Shown: in pieces, positions 5,734-15,556 of the stretch
Layout: each line of letters opens with the position of its first letter
Position numbering within the stretch: the first letter of the stretch is position 1
From: Vulcanimicrobiota bacterium
GTDB taxonomy: Bacteria; Vulcanimicrobiota; Vulcanimicrobiia; Eremiobacterales; Eremiobacteraceae
Reading direction: 5' to 3'
Assembly: GCA_013290125.1 (NCBI GenBank)
Contig: JABCYQ010000005.1
Coordinates: 62,001 to 126,000 of the forward strand
Length of the DNA stretch: 64,000 nucleotides
Position numbers and translations under genes: made by a program
Notes under the pieces: generated by a model
The model's database searches: none
What the model was told of the DNA's origin: nothing
What the model saw: only the letters and a program-made list of their open reading frames with translations

Positions 5734-8052
5734 TTACATATTGAAGATATCACTACCGGCGCTCTTCGAGTTCATCGAACCGGCGAACAGGCACACGGCT
5801 CGCGTCGGCACCAAGTTAGCGAAAAACGCATTGAAACTGCCGCCGGTCGGTGGCACGGAGCCGTAGGTGATCAACGACGTGAACCGACCGAGCGAGTCTA
5901 CCCCGACGACCTCGATGTTGAAAGGCGTGACTTCACTCGTGAGACCGGTCAGCGTCCCCTGGACGTGTCCGTGCCCCGTCGAACTGCAGGTGAGCGTCGT
6001 GCTGTGCAGCACCGCGATTTGAAATTGCACGCCGCCGAGAAAGTTGTCCTCTTCGTGCACGTCGTTTGGGTTGTCCGCATTTCGCAACGTCACGAGGCTC
6101 GAGGCGACCACGCGGAACGTATGGTGCGAACCGATCGGTTCCGGCATCGTCTGCTTGACCACGACGGGCACGTTACGCACCTCGTTCGGTTTGAGCTGGA
6201 CGACCGGGTTGCCGCGGTTGACAACGATGCTCCAACTGTCCGGAATGCTTTCGGGTAGCACGCTTAGGTAGAACCCTTTGCCGGTCGTCGTGCTGTCGTT
6301 GCGCAGGTGAATCACGGCGCCGTTCGGTGGCCCCGGCGCGCCAGGTGAATAATTCGACCCGCCTTGGAAATAACTGATGTTTTCTTGCTCGCCGTCGCCG
6401 TCCTGATTGGCGAAGAACGTTTCACCCGCGACGTGGTCGAGCCGGACCCGCACGCAGGTATGGAAGAAAAACCTTCCTTCCTTGATCAGCCCATTGCTAA
6501 CGACGAAGTTCGGCTTCCATTTATAGTAGACATCGACGTGTTGCCCGGGCCCGATCGAGGCGAGGCTGGGGAACGACGTCTTGTCGACAGAGCCAAGCGG
6601 AATAAACCCGTTTGACCCTTGGATACCGAGACCGGGCGGATTGGTGATGTCGAAATGCACCACGACGTTGGTCGCGGCCAGCGATCCATAGTTGCGCACG
6701 CGGGCCCAAAGGCGGTTGACCTGACCGAGTGCGGGATCATCACCGTTTCCCGAGGGCACCGTGCCGCCCAAGAGATCCGACCAGATGGGGTAACGGTATT
6801 TGTCGTAGCCGTTGACCGGACTGTCGAACCAAATGTCGGTTGTCTCGTAGGAGTTTCCAGGCGGCTGGAGCCAGTCTTGTAGCCCGACGTCGGGTTGATC
6901 GGACGCACTTGCGTATCGGACATCGATGTTGTAGTGGTCGGCGTCCGCGCTCGATACGACAAAGATGTAGATGCCGTCGGCAGCGCTGTGATAGGTTTGA
7001 CCCACATGCCAGAGCGTCGAGTTGTTGCCGTTTCCCTCGACGTTGACCCAGCGGTAACATTTGCCTTGTGTCGGACAATCGTTGATCGTTGGATCGCCGC
7101 CTTGCTCCACGCGTTCGATGAGCACGCCTTCGTCCGGGATGCCGCTCGGTCCATGGACCGTCGCAAGATTGTCGCCGAGGAGATGGTGGCGAACGCTGAT
7201 CAGGTAGTACACCTTGGGCCCTCCGACCCGAAGGAATGCCTTGATCGCCTGGTAGTCCGGTTGAAAGGCCGGCGACCGCTCTTCTGCAAGAAGGCCGACG
7301 GTACCGCCGATCGGGGGCGAGATGATCTTATACTTGCTGGGCGGCAACCAACCCGGATACTGCATGTTCGATTCTTTCTCGAACACGCCCGACTGCGCCG
7401 GATACTCGGTATCCATCTCTTCGAAGAAGCTGTTGTAGTTGCTCGGGTGCCACGGGTAGCCGTGGTTGGATTGCATCTGGTGGCCGATCTCGTGCGCCCA
7501 GCCGCCCCAAACTTTGGTAACTGCTGCAATCGCGGGATTTTCGCCTAGGACCGCAGCGTGCACGCTATAGCTGCCCCCTGCGGGCGGGTGTATGGTCGTC
7601 AGCCAGCTGGTGAGCGTCTTGTCGCGAATTCTCCCATTTGTCCGCGGGTCGGCGATGAGGACCACGACGCCGTAGACGTTTGACCAGTTTATGGTCTTGG
7701 GAGAATTTGCGACGGCTTCATCGACGAGCTTGACTATGCTGGTATTGGAGGCGAGCTGGCAGCTCTGAAGGTTGAGGTAGATGCAACTTTTCGATTGTGC
7801 CCGATACGGTCCGGCATATTGAAAGTGAAGCGAGATATTGCCGTACGACGTTTCGCTCCAGAGTTGCGCGATGCTGTTGAAGTAACCCTGAGTCTGCGCG
7901 GTTGTGAAACGCGTGCCGGCCGGGAAGTCCTTGAAGGTGACGCGCAGAACGACAAAATTGACAGGACCGTTTAGGCCGGCGTTGGCGCCCGCCGAACTCA
8001 CGAGCAACACTACCAATGCGAGTAAGACATGCCGGAAGAGAATCTTCAGCAT
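5734..8052 (-). CDS. Secreted M6-like zinc metalloprotease
   Basis: 772 aa. A signal peptide (LALVVLLVSSAGANA, cleavage ~25) is followed by an M6/immune-inhibitor-A-like catalytic domain. The zinc site is AHEIGHQMQSNHG, with HEIGH at 187-191, followed by FFEEMDTEYP where the family has a conserved acidic segment. After ~residue 390 come beta-sandwich-like regions suggestive of CARDB-type domains (VRNYGSLAATNVVVHF; ENFLGGVQFQI). A purine-rich Shine-Dalgarno precedes the ATG. It likely degrades extracellular protein. It is the first core gene to the right of the attachment site and is transcribed toward it. Confidence 0.82.
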   Translation of the reverse strand: MLKILFRHVLLALVVLLVSSAGANAGLNGPVNFVVLRVTFKDFPAGTRFTTAQTQGYFNSIAQLWSETSYGNISLHFQYAGPYRAQSKSCIYLNLQSCQLASNTSIVKLVDEAVANSPKTINWSNVYGVVVLIADPRTNGRIRDKTLTSWLTTIHPPAGGSYSVHAAVLGENPAIAAVTKVWGGWAHEIGHQMQSNHGYPWHPSNYNSFFEEMDTEYPAQSGVFEKESNMQYPGWLPPSKYKIISPPIGGTVGLLAEERSPAFQPDYQAIKAFLRVGGPKVYYLISVRHHLLGDNLATVHGPSGIPDEGVLIERVEQGGDPTINDCPTQGKCYRWVNVEGNGNNSTLWHVGQTYHSAADGIYIFVVSSADADHYNIDVRYASASDQPDVGLQDWLQPPGNSYETTDIWFDSPVNGYDKYRYPIWSDLLGGTVPSGNGDDPALGQVNRLWARVRNYGSLAATNVVVHFDITNPPGLGIQGSNGFIPLGSVDKTSFPSLASIGPGQHVDVYYKWKPNFVVSNGLIKEGRFFFHTCVRVRLDHVAGETFFANQDGDGEQENISYFQGGSNYSPGAPGPPNGAVIHLRNDSTTTGKGFYLSVLPESIPDSWSIVVNRGNPVVQLKPNEVRNVPVVVKQTMPEPIGSHHTFRVVASSLVTLRNADNPNDVHEEDNFLGGVQFQIAVLHSTTLTCSSTGHGHVQGTLTGLTSEVTPFNIEVVGVDSLGRFTSLITYGSVPPTGGSFNAFFANLVPTRAVCLFAGSMNSKSAGSDIFNM

Positions 8053-8445
8053 AGCTGCCCCCTCTGTGCGCTCGCGCTACCGACGGGAAAGGGAAGAACC
8101 ACGGTTCGATATGCTGGCTTGACCGTGACCGAGGCGAAAGTTCGTTGAGTCGTCGGTCGGCCGAATCCTGCTCAGGCGTCAGACGATAGACCGGGTGGAA
8201 AGACACTTAAAGCTCGAACGTCGCGTCGACAGGTTGAACGATCACGAGGCACAAGGTGGAATTCTTCTGCGGCCGCTGAACGGTCGCGGCGCCGCAAATA
8301 TCCCGCCGCCTCTTTTGAATTCCATCAGTTTTGTAAGAAGCGCTTTCCGACGACCGGCGTCGTAAAAGGGCGGAAATTCTCACGTTTGTGGCCATCGTGA
8401 CGAAGCTCGTGGATCGGCCACACCGATTGACCGCGCCCCCAATAG
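8053..8445. other. Intergenic region upstream of the protease
   Basis: Probably holds the protease promoter near 8060-8110. A 62-codon minus-strand ORF (8207-8395, starting MATNVRISALLRRRS) is open, but it lies beyond the terminator of the upstream gene and has no convincing ribosome binding site. I do not call it a gene. Confidence 0.3.
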
Positions 8446-8479
8446 AAAACAGGTGGACGCTTTCGCGCCCACCTGTCTT
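8446..8479 (-). terminator. Intrinsic terminator of the GloVer gene
   Basis: On the minus strand a strong GC hairpin with arms ACAGGTGG and CCACCTGT around a GC-rich loop runs into TTTTCT. It sits 20 bp after the stop at 8499. Confidence 0.8.
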
Positions 8480-8498
8480 GCATTGCCGACTGACTACT

Positions 8499-9749
8499 TC
8501 ACAAAGGTGTTGCGAAAACGGTTCCGTCTGGTGTAGTGCCGCCCGCATCGGTTGTGCCGTAGAGCGCGCCACCGACATCGATGAGACTCGCCATCGGTTG
8601 GCTGCCGCTGTCGTGGTTCGTTGAGGGCCAGATGCAGACCACCGATTCCGCGCCGGACGTCGTGATGGAGAAGACCGATCCGAGGCCATTTCCGATGAAT
8701 TCATCCGTCGTGCCGTAGAGCGTGCCGTTGACGTTGAGCAAGCCCGCGAACGGAATACTGCCGTCGCCGCTTCCTCCGAACTGGTGGAGCGCGGTTAGGT
8801 GACCGGAGGTCGCGATCTTGAAGACCGTTCCACCGCCTGAAGTACCCCGGCCGGACGTCGTGCCGTAGAACGCTCCTCCAACCTCGATGAGTCCCGCGCG
8901 CGGTAAGGCTCCGTCAGCCCCGCCGGTGAACCTGTGCAGCACTATTTCCTTGCCAGTCGACGTGAGCTTGAAGACGGTTCCGTAATTGTTGCCGCCGCCA
9001 TTGCCGCCGTCGACGGTCGTGCCGTAGAAATCACCCTGGTAATGAACGAGGCTCGCCACGGGGTTTGCGCCGTCCGAACCGTTTTTAAAGCTATAAACCA
9101 CTTTTTCGACGCCTGATGTCGTGACAGAGAAGACGGATCCGTTTCCGTTAGCGCCGCCGACGAACGTCGTGCCATAGAGCGTGCCGTTGACATTGATCAA
9201 TGTGGCGTTGGGCTCTGCACCGTCCGGCGTACTACTAAAACTGTAGACGATGCTGACCACCCCGGATGGCGTCATCTTGAAGACCGCTCCGTCGCCGAAC
9301 TTGCCCCCATGGACGGTCGTGCCATAAAGCGCACCCTTAACCGTGACCAATCCCGCGGCTGGGCTGCTGCCGTCCGGCGCTCCGGTAAAGCTGTGGAGGA
9401 CGGTCTCGGAGCCCCCAGGGGTGACTGAGTAGACCGTACCGAGGTCGCTAGTCCCGCCAGTCGACGTCGTGCCGTAGAGCAGGCCGTTGAAGTCAAAGAG
9501 TTCCGACGTCGGTAGTGTACCGTCGGGCTGGGCTTTGAAATTGTAAACGGTCGGGCACGACGGAATGCTCTTTCCTCCGAGCAGGATCGCCTGACGCAAT
9601 CCAGCACCCGCTGCCGAGCCGCCGCCGACAGGAATACCTGGCATGCTACCGGCGCTTCCGTGGGAGCAACCCGCGATGAACGCTGAACACAAGAGTGACA
9701 ATGCGATGGTGCCGTTGCGATTATATGAAATAGGTCGAAAGGCCGGCAT
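8499..9749 (-). CDS. GloVer-repeat lipoprotein (beta-propeller-like)
   Basis: 416 aa. The lipoprotein signal has lipobox IAGC (LLCSAFIAGCSHG, ~Cys28). The rest consists of about eight repeats of ~45 residues, each with LYGTT..GG...G.VF....G....L..F....DG..P.A.L, the pattern of choice-of-anchor tandem repeat GloVer-containing proteins. Such repeats likely fold as a propeller displayed on the cell surface. No catalytic residues are evident. Its terminator is strong and it is divergent from the LuxR regulator at 9935, which might control it (inference from arrangement). Confidence 0.85.
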   Translation of the reverse strand: MPAFRPISYNRNGTIALSLLCSAFIAGCSHGSAGSMPGIPVGGGSAAGAGLRQAILLGGKSIPSCPTVYNFKAQPDGTLPTSELFDFNGLLYGTTSTGGTSDLGTVYSVTPGGSETVLHSFTGAPDGSSPAAGLVTVKGALYGTTVHGGKFGDGAVFKMTPSGVVSIVYSFSSTPDGAEPNATLINVNGTLYGTTFVGGANGNGSVFSVTTSGVEKVVYSFKNGSDGANPVASLVHYQGDFYGTTVDGGNGGGNNYGTVFKLTSTGKEIVLHRFTGGADGALPRAGLIEVGGAFYGTTSGRGTSGGGTVFKIATSGHLTALHQFGGSGDGSIPFAGLLNVNGTLYGTTDEFIGNGLGSVFSITTSGAESVVCIWPSTNHDSGSQPMASLIDVGGALYGTTDAGGTTPDGTVFATPL

Positions 9750-9934
9750 GTTGGACTCCTCTCAAGATGGGACCGCGAACGAGTCGGCCCTCGGACCCAG
9801 CATGCGCCAAATCGCACGAGACGACCATACGGCGAAACACCACCTTATCGCGAGCCTAGCCCTTTGGGCACGGGGGTCCGGCGTGGTTCAGCGGGGAACA
9901 TCGAGGACCCAATCCTTATAGAACAAGGCTGCTT

Positions 9935-12706
9935 GTGCCGTTTGACGTCAAAGCCCTAACTGCGGACATTCCCGGTGCGTTCGTGGCCCGCGAGCACGAG
10001 ATGAGCCTTCTGACGGGCTATCGTCGCAAAGCGGCCGCCGGCCGCGGTTGCATCGTCATGATCGCAGGCGACGCCGGCGTGGGTAAGTCGAGTTTATTGC
10101 GCCGCTTCGAGGCGGACGCAGACGGCGGGCGCGCCATCTCGGCATTCGCACGCTGCGTCGAGTTCATTCAAACACCCCTTAGCACGCTACGCGAGCTCCT
10201 GCAGAACTTGGAGCGCAACCGGTCCCTGCCACGAGATACGGGAACGCGCGCACTGCTCGAGCGCCTTTCGTTCGAACGCGGCGCCGATGTCACCGCCGGC
10301 GTTCAACCGGCGAGCTGGTTGTTGGAATCGGTCGATGCGGCATTCGCGCGCCGCGCTCAGCGTGGCACCATCATTCTGCTCATCGAGGACGTGCACTGGG
10401 CGGATCGCTCGATGCTCGGGTTCCTCAACTATCTCGCGGATCGTATCGCCAATCGGCGCATGCTGGTCGTCGCGACCTATCGCAGCGAGGAGGTCGACGC
10501 CCGCCACGCGCGCGTCGGCGATTTTGCGACGTTGCTCGCAAAGGAGTCTGTAGAGCAGATATCACTTGGGCCGCTTGACGAGCGCGCGACTCAGGCCTTG
10601 ATCGAGATGAAGCTTCCGCATCCCGGCGCTCTTGAAGTCGCAACCATCGCGGACATGGTGCGGCGTAGCCAGGGCAATGCGTTCTTCGCCGAGGAGTTGC
10701 TCAAGAGCGTTCTCGAGCGCAGTCCGAGTGAATCACCCCGGCAGCTGCCGCTGTCGATTCGCGGTGCTGTTTTGGCACGTGCCGCGTTGCTCTCGGAAAG
10801 CGAGCGAAAGATCTTATCGTTGGCCGCCGTCCTTGGCCAGCGCTTCTCGATCGATCGCCTCGTAACGCTGTGCGAAGGCCGTCGTGACGACGTACTGCTC
10901 GCCCTCGAGCGTGCGCAACTGCTATACCTGGTCGTCGAGGCACGCGGCGCGCCTGGCGAGCTGGCTTTTCGACACGCGCTGACGCAGGAGGTGCTATACG
11001 GAGAGTTGCTAGCAGAACGGGTGCGGCCGCTCCATGAAGCGATCGGCCTCGAACTCGAACGGTGCGAGGACCGAAATGCCGTCAGCGTGGAGCTGGCTCA
11101 TCATTGGTGGCGGGCCGGCGACGCGAAGCGCGCCGCCGCCTATTCCGAGCTTGCGGGCGATCGCGCGTTCGCGATCGGTGCGATGGCCGATGCGATTTCG
11201 TATTTCGAGCGCGCACTCGCGCAGCGCAGCGGCGCCGGCACCGACGTGGCCGGCCTCGAACATAAGATCGGAATTTCCCTCGGTTCGCTTTTTCATTTGA
11301 GCGCCGGCATCGAGCGCCTGCGGCGCGCCGGCGATCTGTATTGGCAGGCAGGCGATCTCGAGGGATACGTAACAAACGTTTCGGCGCTCGAGGCTCAGAT
11401 CTACAACGCCGGCGACGCCAGAGGCGCCATCGACCTCTGTCGCCGCACAATCGATGCACTGCGGTCGAAACTGCCGGCCGCTACTCTCGACGTCTTGCGA
11501 GCGGGACTCGCCTTCGACTGCGTCGCGGGGCTCGACTTCGAATCCGCGCTCGATCTTGTCAACGAAATCGAAGAACCAATCGCCAATCCGATGACGGCGA
11601 CCCACGCCTATCAAGCGCAATTCAAAGTCGCAGCCATGCGAGGCGACGTGGACCGTTGGCGGGCATACGCACAACGCGCTCTCGACGCCGCCAGCAAGGT
11701 CGGCGATGTCGGCAACCGTCTTTGCCAGACGCACTGTCAGATCGCGCTCGACGCCGTAGGGCTGGGAGAAGTGCAACCGGCGCGCGAGCATTTTCATGCG
11801 GCGATCTCGTTTGCGCGCAAGGGCGACCTCGCAGTCGGCTTTCTGGCGTACGCCACCTCCGCATACGAGCATACGCTGCGCGGCGATTTCAAGACCGCGG
11901 CGAAGTTTCTGGCGATGCCCGGCATCGCAACCGAGCACAGTTACGCGATCTTGTTGCACGTCAAGAGCGCCCAATTTGTACTCGGGATCTGTGCCGGCGA
12001 TGACGACCGCCTACGCTCCGACGGTGCCGAGTCTTTGCTGCGGTACGTCGTCGAGCACGGTATGAAGCTCGCGATCGGCGTACTCGGCGGACCGTACGCC
12101 TGGGCGCTGGGCCTACGCGGCGAGGTTGACGATGCCGCCACTTGGATTCATCGCATCGCGAAGGTGGTGCCTGGTCCGCACCGATTTCTGTTCGCCTTTC
12201 TCGCGGCCGCGCAATTTGGAACGCGGAGCGACGCCGCAGCCATGCGGCGCATGCTCTTCGATGCGGCGTCGCATCCCCAAGACCGGGTCAACAAGGCCGC
12301 GCTGCATCTTTTCGATGCCTTCGCAGTCCAGCGCGGCTTCGCCGACGGAAACGCAGAGGCGAGTGCGCTCGCGGCGGCTTCATCGTTCGAAGCGATCGGT
12401 TGGCCGTGGCTGGCCGCTCAGAGCTACGAACTCGGCGGCGCACGTCAGCGCGCGCTCGAAACGTACCGTAGCATCGGTGCCCTCCGCGACCTGCGGCGCA
12501 TGGAAGTGAGCCAATCGGACGCAACGGTTGCCGTTCTCTCACCTCGGGAACGCGAGGTCGGACGGCTCGTGTCACTGGGCCATTCGAACGACGAGGTGGC
12601 ACAGATCTTGCACATCAGCCCACGCACGGTCGAAAAGCACGTCTCGGCGGCTCTCGACAAACTGAACTTACGCTCGAGACTGCAACTAGGACGCCTGTTG
12701 GGCTAA
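9935..12706 (+). CDS. Large ATPase (STAND-type) LuxR-family transcription regulator
   Basis: 923 aa with GTG start. A Walker A motif, GDAGVGKSS, lies at 45-53, and a Walker B-like IILLIEDVHWAD near 150. A long helical TPR-like region spans ~380-840. The C-terminal LuxR/GerE HTH (LSPREREVGRLVSLGHSNDE, ~863 onward, then SPRTVEKHV) is complete. The layout is that of MalT/LAL regulators, in which ATP and an inducer drive oligomerisation and promoter activation. The signal is unknown. It is divergent from the GloVer lipoprotein. Confidence 0.9.
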   Translation: MPFDVKALTADIPGAFVAREHEMSLLTGYRRKAAAGRGCIVMIAGDAGVGKSSLLRRFEADADGGRAISAFARCVEFIQTPLSTLRELLQNLERNRSLPRDTGTRALLERLSFERGADVTAGVQPASWLLESVDAAFARRAQRGTIILLIEDVHWADRSMLGFLNYLADRIANRRMLVVATYRSEEVDARHARVGDFATLLAKESVEQISLGPLDERATQALIEMKLPHPGALEVATIADMVRRSQGNAFFAEELLKSVLERSPSESPRQLPLSIRGAVLARAALLSESERKILSLAAVLGQRFSIDRLVTLCEGRRDDVLLALERAQLLYLVVEARGAPGELAFRHALTQEVLYGELLAERVRPLHEAIGLELERCEDRNAVSVELAHHWWRAGDAKRAAAYSELAGDRAFAIGAMADAISYFERALAQRSGAGTDVAGLEHKIGISLGSLFHLSAGIERLRRAGDLYWQAGDLEGYVTNVSALEAQIYNAGDARGAIDLCRRTIDALRSKLPAATLDVLRAGLAFDCVAGLDFESALDLVNEIEEPIANPMTATHAYQAQFKVAAMRGDVDRWRAYAQRALDAASKVGDVGNRLCQTHCQIALDAVGLGEVQPAREHFHAAISFARKGDLAVGFLAYATSAYEHTLRGDFKTAAKFLAMPGIATEHSYAILLHVKSAQFVLGICAGDDDRLRSDGAESLLRYVVEHGMKLAIGVLGGPYAWALGLRGEVDDAATWIHRIAKVVPGPHRFLFAFLAAAQFGTRSDAAAMRRMLFDAASHPQDRVNKAALHLFDAFAVQRGFADGNAEASALAAASSFEAIGWPWLAAQSYELGGARQRALETYRSIGALRDLRRMEVSQSDATVAVLSPREREVGRLVSLGHSNDEVAQILHISPRTVEKHVSAALDKLNLRSRLQLGRLLG

Positions 12707-12722
12707 GGCGGCGCGAGCGCGA

Positions 12723-13174
12723 TCAATCTCGCAGATAGTACGTATACGGACTGGTCCCGCCGGAAGTCAATAGACGCATGGCGTACGGCTTCCCCGATGC
12801 GCACGGCGTGGTCATCGCATTTCCCTGATACAAGAACTTGTTGTTCGGATCCAAGCAATAATTGTCGGTCCCGCCCCAGAAGTCCGAGCCGTCTTTCGCG
12901 ACGCCATATAGGTCGATCGTATACCCAGAAACATCAACGGTGGTAATGATGATCGTGCACTTCCCTGGTCGACCACAAACCAACCCTGACTCTGACCGTG
13001 CGGATTGCCTTGGCCGTCCTGCCAAGTCGCAGCGTACGCGACGCTAACGGCCCCGTGCGTCGAAGCGTTACACACTGCGAACTCGGCTGAGACTCGCGAA
13101 GAACAAGCGATGATGACGAGAGCGCCTACGACTAAAGCAAGTAATCTGCTGTGCTTCACGACTAGAAACCTCAC
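12723..13174 (-). pseudogene. DUF1036-like secreted protein, frameshifted
   Basis: The frame from ATG 13174 gives a signal peptide (LLALVVGALVIIACSSRVSA) and FAVCNASTHGAVSVAYAATW, then SQGWFVVDQG. Coding sense then switches to a second frame at about 12958-12966, continuing KCTIIITTVDVSGY to the stop at 12723. The joined product of ~150 aa fits the DUF1036 pattern (CN...V.VA....W...GWW.V..G.C). One extra base in the GGGAAG context would restore the frame, so this is either a genuine lesion or an assembly error. Each half alone would be non-functional. Confidence 0.7.
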
Positions 13175-13328
13175 CTAACGTCAAAGCGCCAGCTGCTATG
13201 ACAAGAATTGCTCCTGTGAACGCTGAATCGCCTGCCTTCGCCTTGCGTAAGCAAGCCCGGTTCGCGGAATTGCGCAGTACGTTGTAATTTTAGTCCCCAC
13301 TGGACACAGCCCAACGGAGACAAAAGCC

Positions 13329-13736
13329 ATGCAAAAAATGAGTGTGCCAGCATACTTTGGGCCGCTGTTTCTTTCGGTATGCGTCGCGGCCGCACTATTT
13401 GTCCCGATGGACTCCGCTGCGTCCGGTGAACCCTTCATCTCCTGCTCGACCTCGGGCGGTGCGGGGATCAACACCTACGTCACCGGCGTTTTCCAAACCA
13501 CGTATCCGGTGAAATATTTGCCGAGTGGCGGGAACCTAGTCGATCAATCGGTCCTCGATCGCTTTTACGCATACCTGACTCGGAAAGGTTACCACTTCAA
13601 GCCCGGCAGCAACTATGGTTGCGTCGTAGAACCGACCGAGGCGCAGGCAAAAGCGGCTCAGCGTAAGCGATACTTGAGCGGTGGCTGCTCGAACTGCGGC
13701 AAAGTAGTGGAGACCGGATGGAAAGACTCGCTTTGA
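13329..13736 (+). CDS. Small secreted protein, unknown
   Basis: 135 aa. GGAG lies 9 bp before the ATG. The N-terminal hydrophobic segment (LFLSVCVAAALFVPM) ends in an Ala-rich cleavage zone near 31. The mature part has an aromatic/Gly-rich block (YVTGVFQTTYPVKYLPSGG) and paired cysteines near the C-terminus (GGCSNCGK), which could form a disulfide or bind metal. No family recognised. It is convergent with the exonuclease operon on the other strand. Confidence 0.65.
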   Translation: MQKMSVPAYFGPLFLSVCVAAALFVPMDSAASGEPFISCSTSGGAGINTYVTGVFQTTYPVKYLPSGGNLVDQSVLDRFYAYLTRKGYHFKPGSNYGCVVEPTEAQAKAAQRKRYLSGGCSNCGKVVETGWKDSL

Positions 13737-13766
13737 AGAACGACGTTCTGATTTGGGATCGGTCCG

Positions 13767-14633
13767 TCAGCCCTCGGGTCGCCGTTTTCGCGGCTTCGCG
13801 CGCGTGACACCTGTAGTCAGCTTCGTCGCGCGAGTCAAGAGATTGGGTGTGGCGATACGCTCGCAAAAGGCGCCGAATTCCTTTGTGGGACCATTCCATT
13901 TCAGCGCATCGATCTGACGGAAAAGTTTGGCGTCCGTTCGAAGCGTAGCCAATTTCTTGAAGAGTAACGCGAGGTCGCTCCGCTCGCCGAGGACACTACG
14001 CGGAAAGCGCTCGAGCTTGCCGTATCGGTTGAGGAGGCCAACTGCACCCTTAGGTCCGATGCCGGCGATGCCAGGGTAGCCGTCCGCGCTGTCCCCAACA
14101 AGCGCAAGGTAATCGGGGATCAGCGTGGGGGGGACGCCAAATTTTGCCACCACGCCGTCAGCATTGCGGACAGCGCTGGTTTTTCGATCGTATGCTTGCA
14201 CGACGCGGTCGCCGCGCACGCATTGCGCGAGGTCCTTGTCAGGCGTCCAGATGAGGATCCGCTTCACGCGACGATCTTTGGCTGCGATGGTCGCTGCGGA
14301 CGCGAGTGCGTCGTCAGCCTCGAGCTCGACCATCGGCCACACCGCCACGCCCATCGCGGCGAGACCGTCTTCCAGCGGCTCGAATTGGGCGAACAAGGCG
14401 TGTTCGACGCCCTCGCCCGTCTTGTAGCCCTTCCAGAGCTTGTTTCGAAAAGATTCGATGACGTGATCAGTGGCGACGCCGATGTGCATGGCGTCGTCTT
14501 CGATCATCTGCAACACCGTATTGAGCACTCCGGCGACCGCGCCGAACGGGCGGTCCTTGCCTTTGGTGAATCGACGCAGGCCGTAGAAATGGCGAAAGAG
14601 CTCATACGTCCCGTCGACAAGGTGAACGATCAC
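13767..14633 (-). CDS. 5'-3' exonuclease (FEN/Pol I N-terminal-like)
   Basis: 288 aa. The N-terminus VHLVDGTYELFRHFYG matches the start of the 5'-nuclease fold. Acidic metal ligands appear in VELEADDALAS (~105) and WTPDKDLAQCV (~130). The H3TH DNA-binding motif follows (GVPPTLIPDYLALVGDSADG, then GIGPKGAVGLLN). The length suits stand-alone 5'-3' exonucleases without a polymerase domain, which process flaps or RNA primers. The start overlaps the sigma gene stop by four bases, so it is the last gene of a five-gene coupled operon. Confidence 0.9.
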   Translation of the reverse strand: MIVHLVDGTYELFRHFYGLRRFTKGKDRPFGAVAGVLNTVLQMIEDDAMHIGVATDHVIESFRNKLWKGYKTGEGVEHALFAQFEPLEDGLAAMGVAVWPMVELEADDALASAATIAAKDRRVKRILIWTPDKDLAQCVRGDRVVQAYDRKTSAVRNADGVVAKFGVPPTLIPDYLALVGDSADGYPGIAGIGPKGAVGLLNRYGKLERFPRSVLGERSDLALLFKKLATLRTDAKLFRQIDALKWNGPTKEFGAFCERIATPNLLTRATKLTTGVTRAKPRKRRPEG

Positions 14634-15556
14634 GATGCGCCACTGAATGCCGAGTAAAGCGCGTCAGTCGTGATGTATGGCACGTAGCGGAAATCGCGAA
14701 TGAGCGAGATACGACCCGCTCTGACTTCAAGCACGACGAAGTACGCGGGCTCTCGGCTCGATGGAGTACTGAAGATCGCAATCACCGGAACGCCGTCGAC
14801 AAAGCCCGCTTCCGCGCGGAGATCTTCGGTCTTGGTATACGCCGCGTAGCGATCGTAGTATCCCGCGTCCACCGCACGTGCATGTTGCACGCGCGAAACG
14901 ACCTCGAGGCGCGATTCCGCCGCAAGCAGCGCGCGCAGCTCATCCCAGTTGTGCGCGTTGAAGAGATCGGCATACCGCCGCAGCGTGGTCAGCGTTTCAC
15001 TTGCGACGGGTTGCGCCGGTTCCGCAAAACGCGCGCGCGGCGTCCGAGCGATGTTCGCGCGGGCCCTCGATAACGCGGCCTTCACCGCGCCGACAGTCGT
15101 CCCCATCGTCTGCGCGGTTTCCTCGAGCGATTGTCCGAGCACATCTTTGAAGATCGCGGCGCTACGCTGCGTCGGCGGTAACTCCGCGAAAACCGTCAGC
15201 GCCGCTTCCACGAGTGCGGGATCGACGACGGATTCTTCGGGCTCTGCGCGGTCTGGGACGTCGGCGACGGTCTCCACGTGTTCGCGTTCGTAGCGTTTGA
15301 TAAAATCCATGGCTGTATTATGGGCGATCCGGAAGAGCCAGGGTCTCAGGTTGGGCGGCAACACCATCTGGCCAAGAGCGTAATACGCTTTTGCTAAGGT
15401 CTCTTGAACGACATCTTCGCCATCGAAGATCGACCCGGTCATGCGCGCACAGTACCGATGGAGCTCGGGACGGATTTCGTCGACGAGCTCCATGAATTGG
15501 TCGCGAGCCTCCATCATCGCCGGCAACAGCGCGCGCGTCTGATCTTCCATCTTCAC
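14630..15556 (-). CDS. ECF sigma factor with C-terminal SnoaL/NTF2-like domain
   Basis: 308 aa. Region sigma2 covers ~25-95 (YCARMTGSIFDGEDVVQETL, PWLFRIAHNTAMDF) and sigma4 ~115-170 (LPPTQRSAAIFKDVLG, GAVKAALSRARANI). A ~120-residue C-terminal extension (LRRYADLFNAHNWDELRALL; IRDFRYVPYITTDAL) looks like a SnoaL/NTF2 domain, as in SigJ- and ECF41/56-type factors. In those the extension replaces an anti-sigma factor. It overlaps both neighbours by four bases. Confidence 0.88.
   Translation of the reverse strand: MKMEDQTRALLPAMMEARDQFMELVDEIRPELHRYCARMTGSIFDGEDVVQETLAKAYYALGQMVLPPNLRPWLFRIAHNTAMDFIKRYEREHVETVADVPDRAEPEESVVDPALVEAALTVFAELPPTQRSAAIFKDVLGQSLEETAQTMGTTVGAVKAALSRARANIARTPRARFAEPAQPVASETLTTLRRYADLFNAHNWDELRALLAAESRLEVVSRVQHARAVDAGYYDRYAAYTKTEDLRAEAGFVDGVPVIAIFSTPSSREPAYFVVLEVRAGRISLIRDFRYVPYITTDALYSAFSGAS

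Noticed and set aside
6895-7548. 217-aa open frame on the plus strand
   Set aside because: Antisense to the M6-like protease, whose HEIGH motif and signal peptide settle the strand.
11009-11974. 321-aa open frame on the minus strand
   Set aside because: Shadow of the LuxR-type regulator; composition typical of antisense reading in GC-rich DNA.
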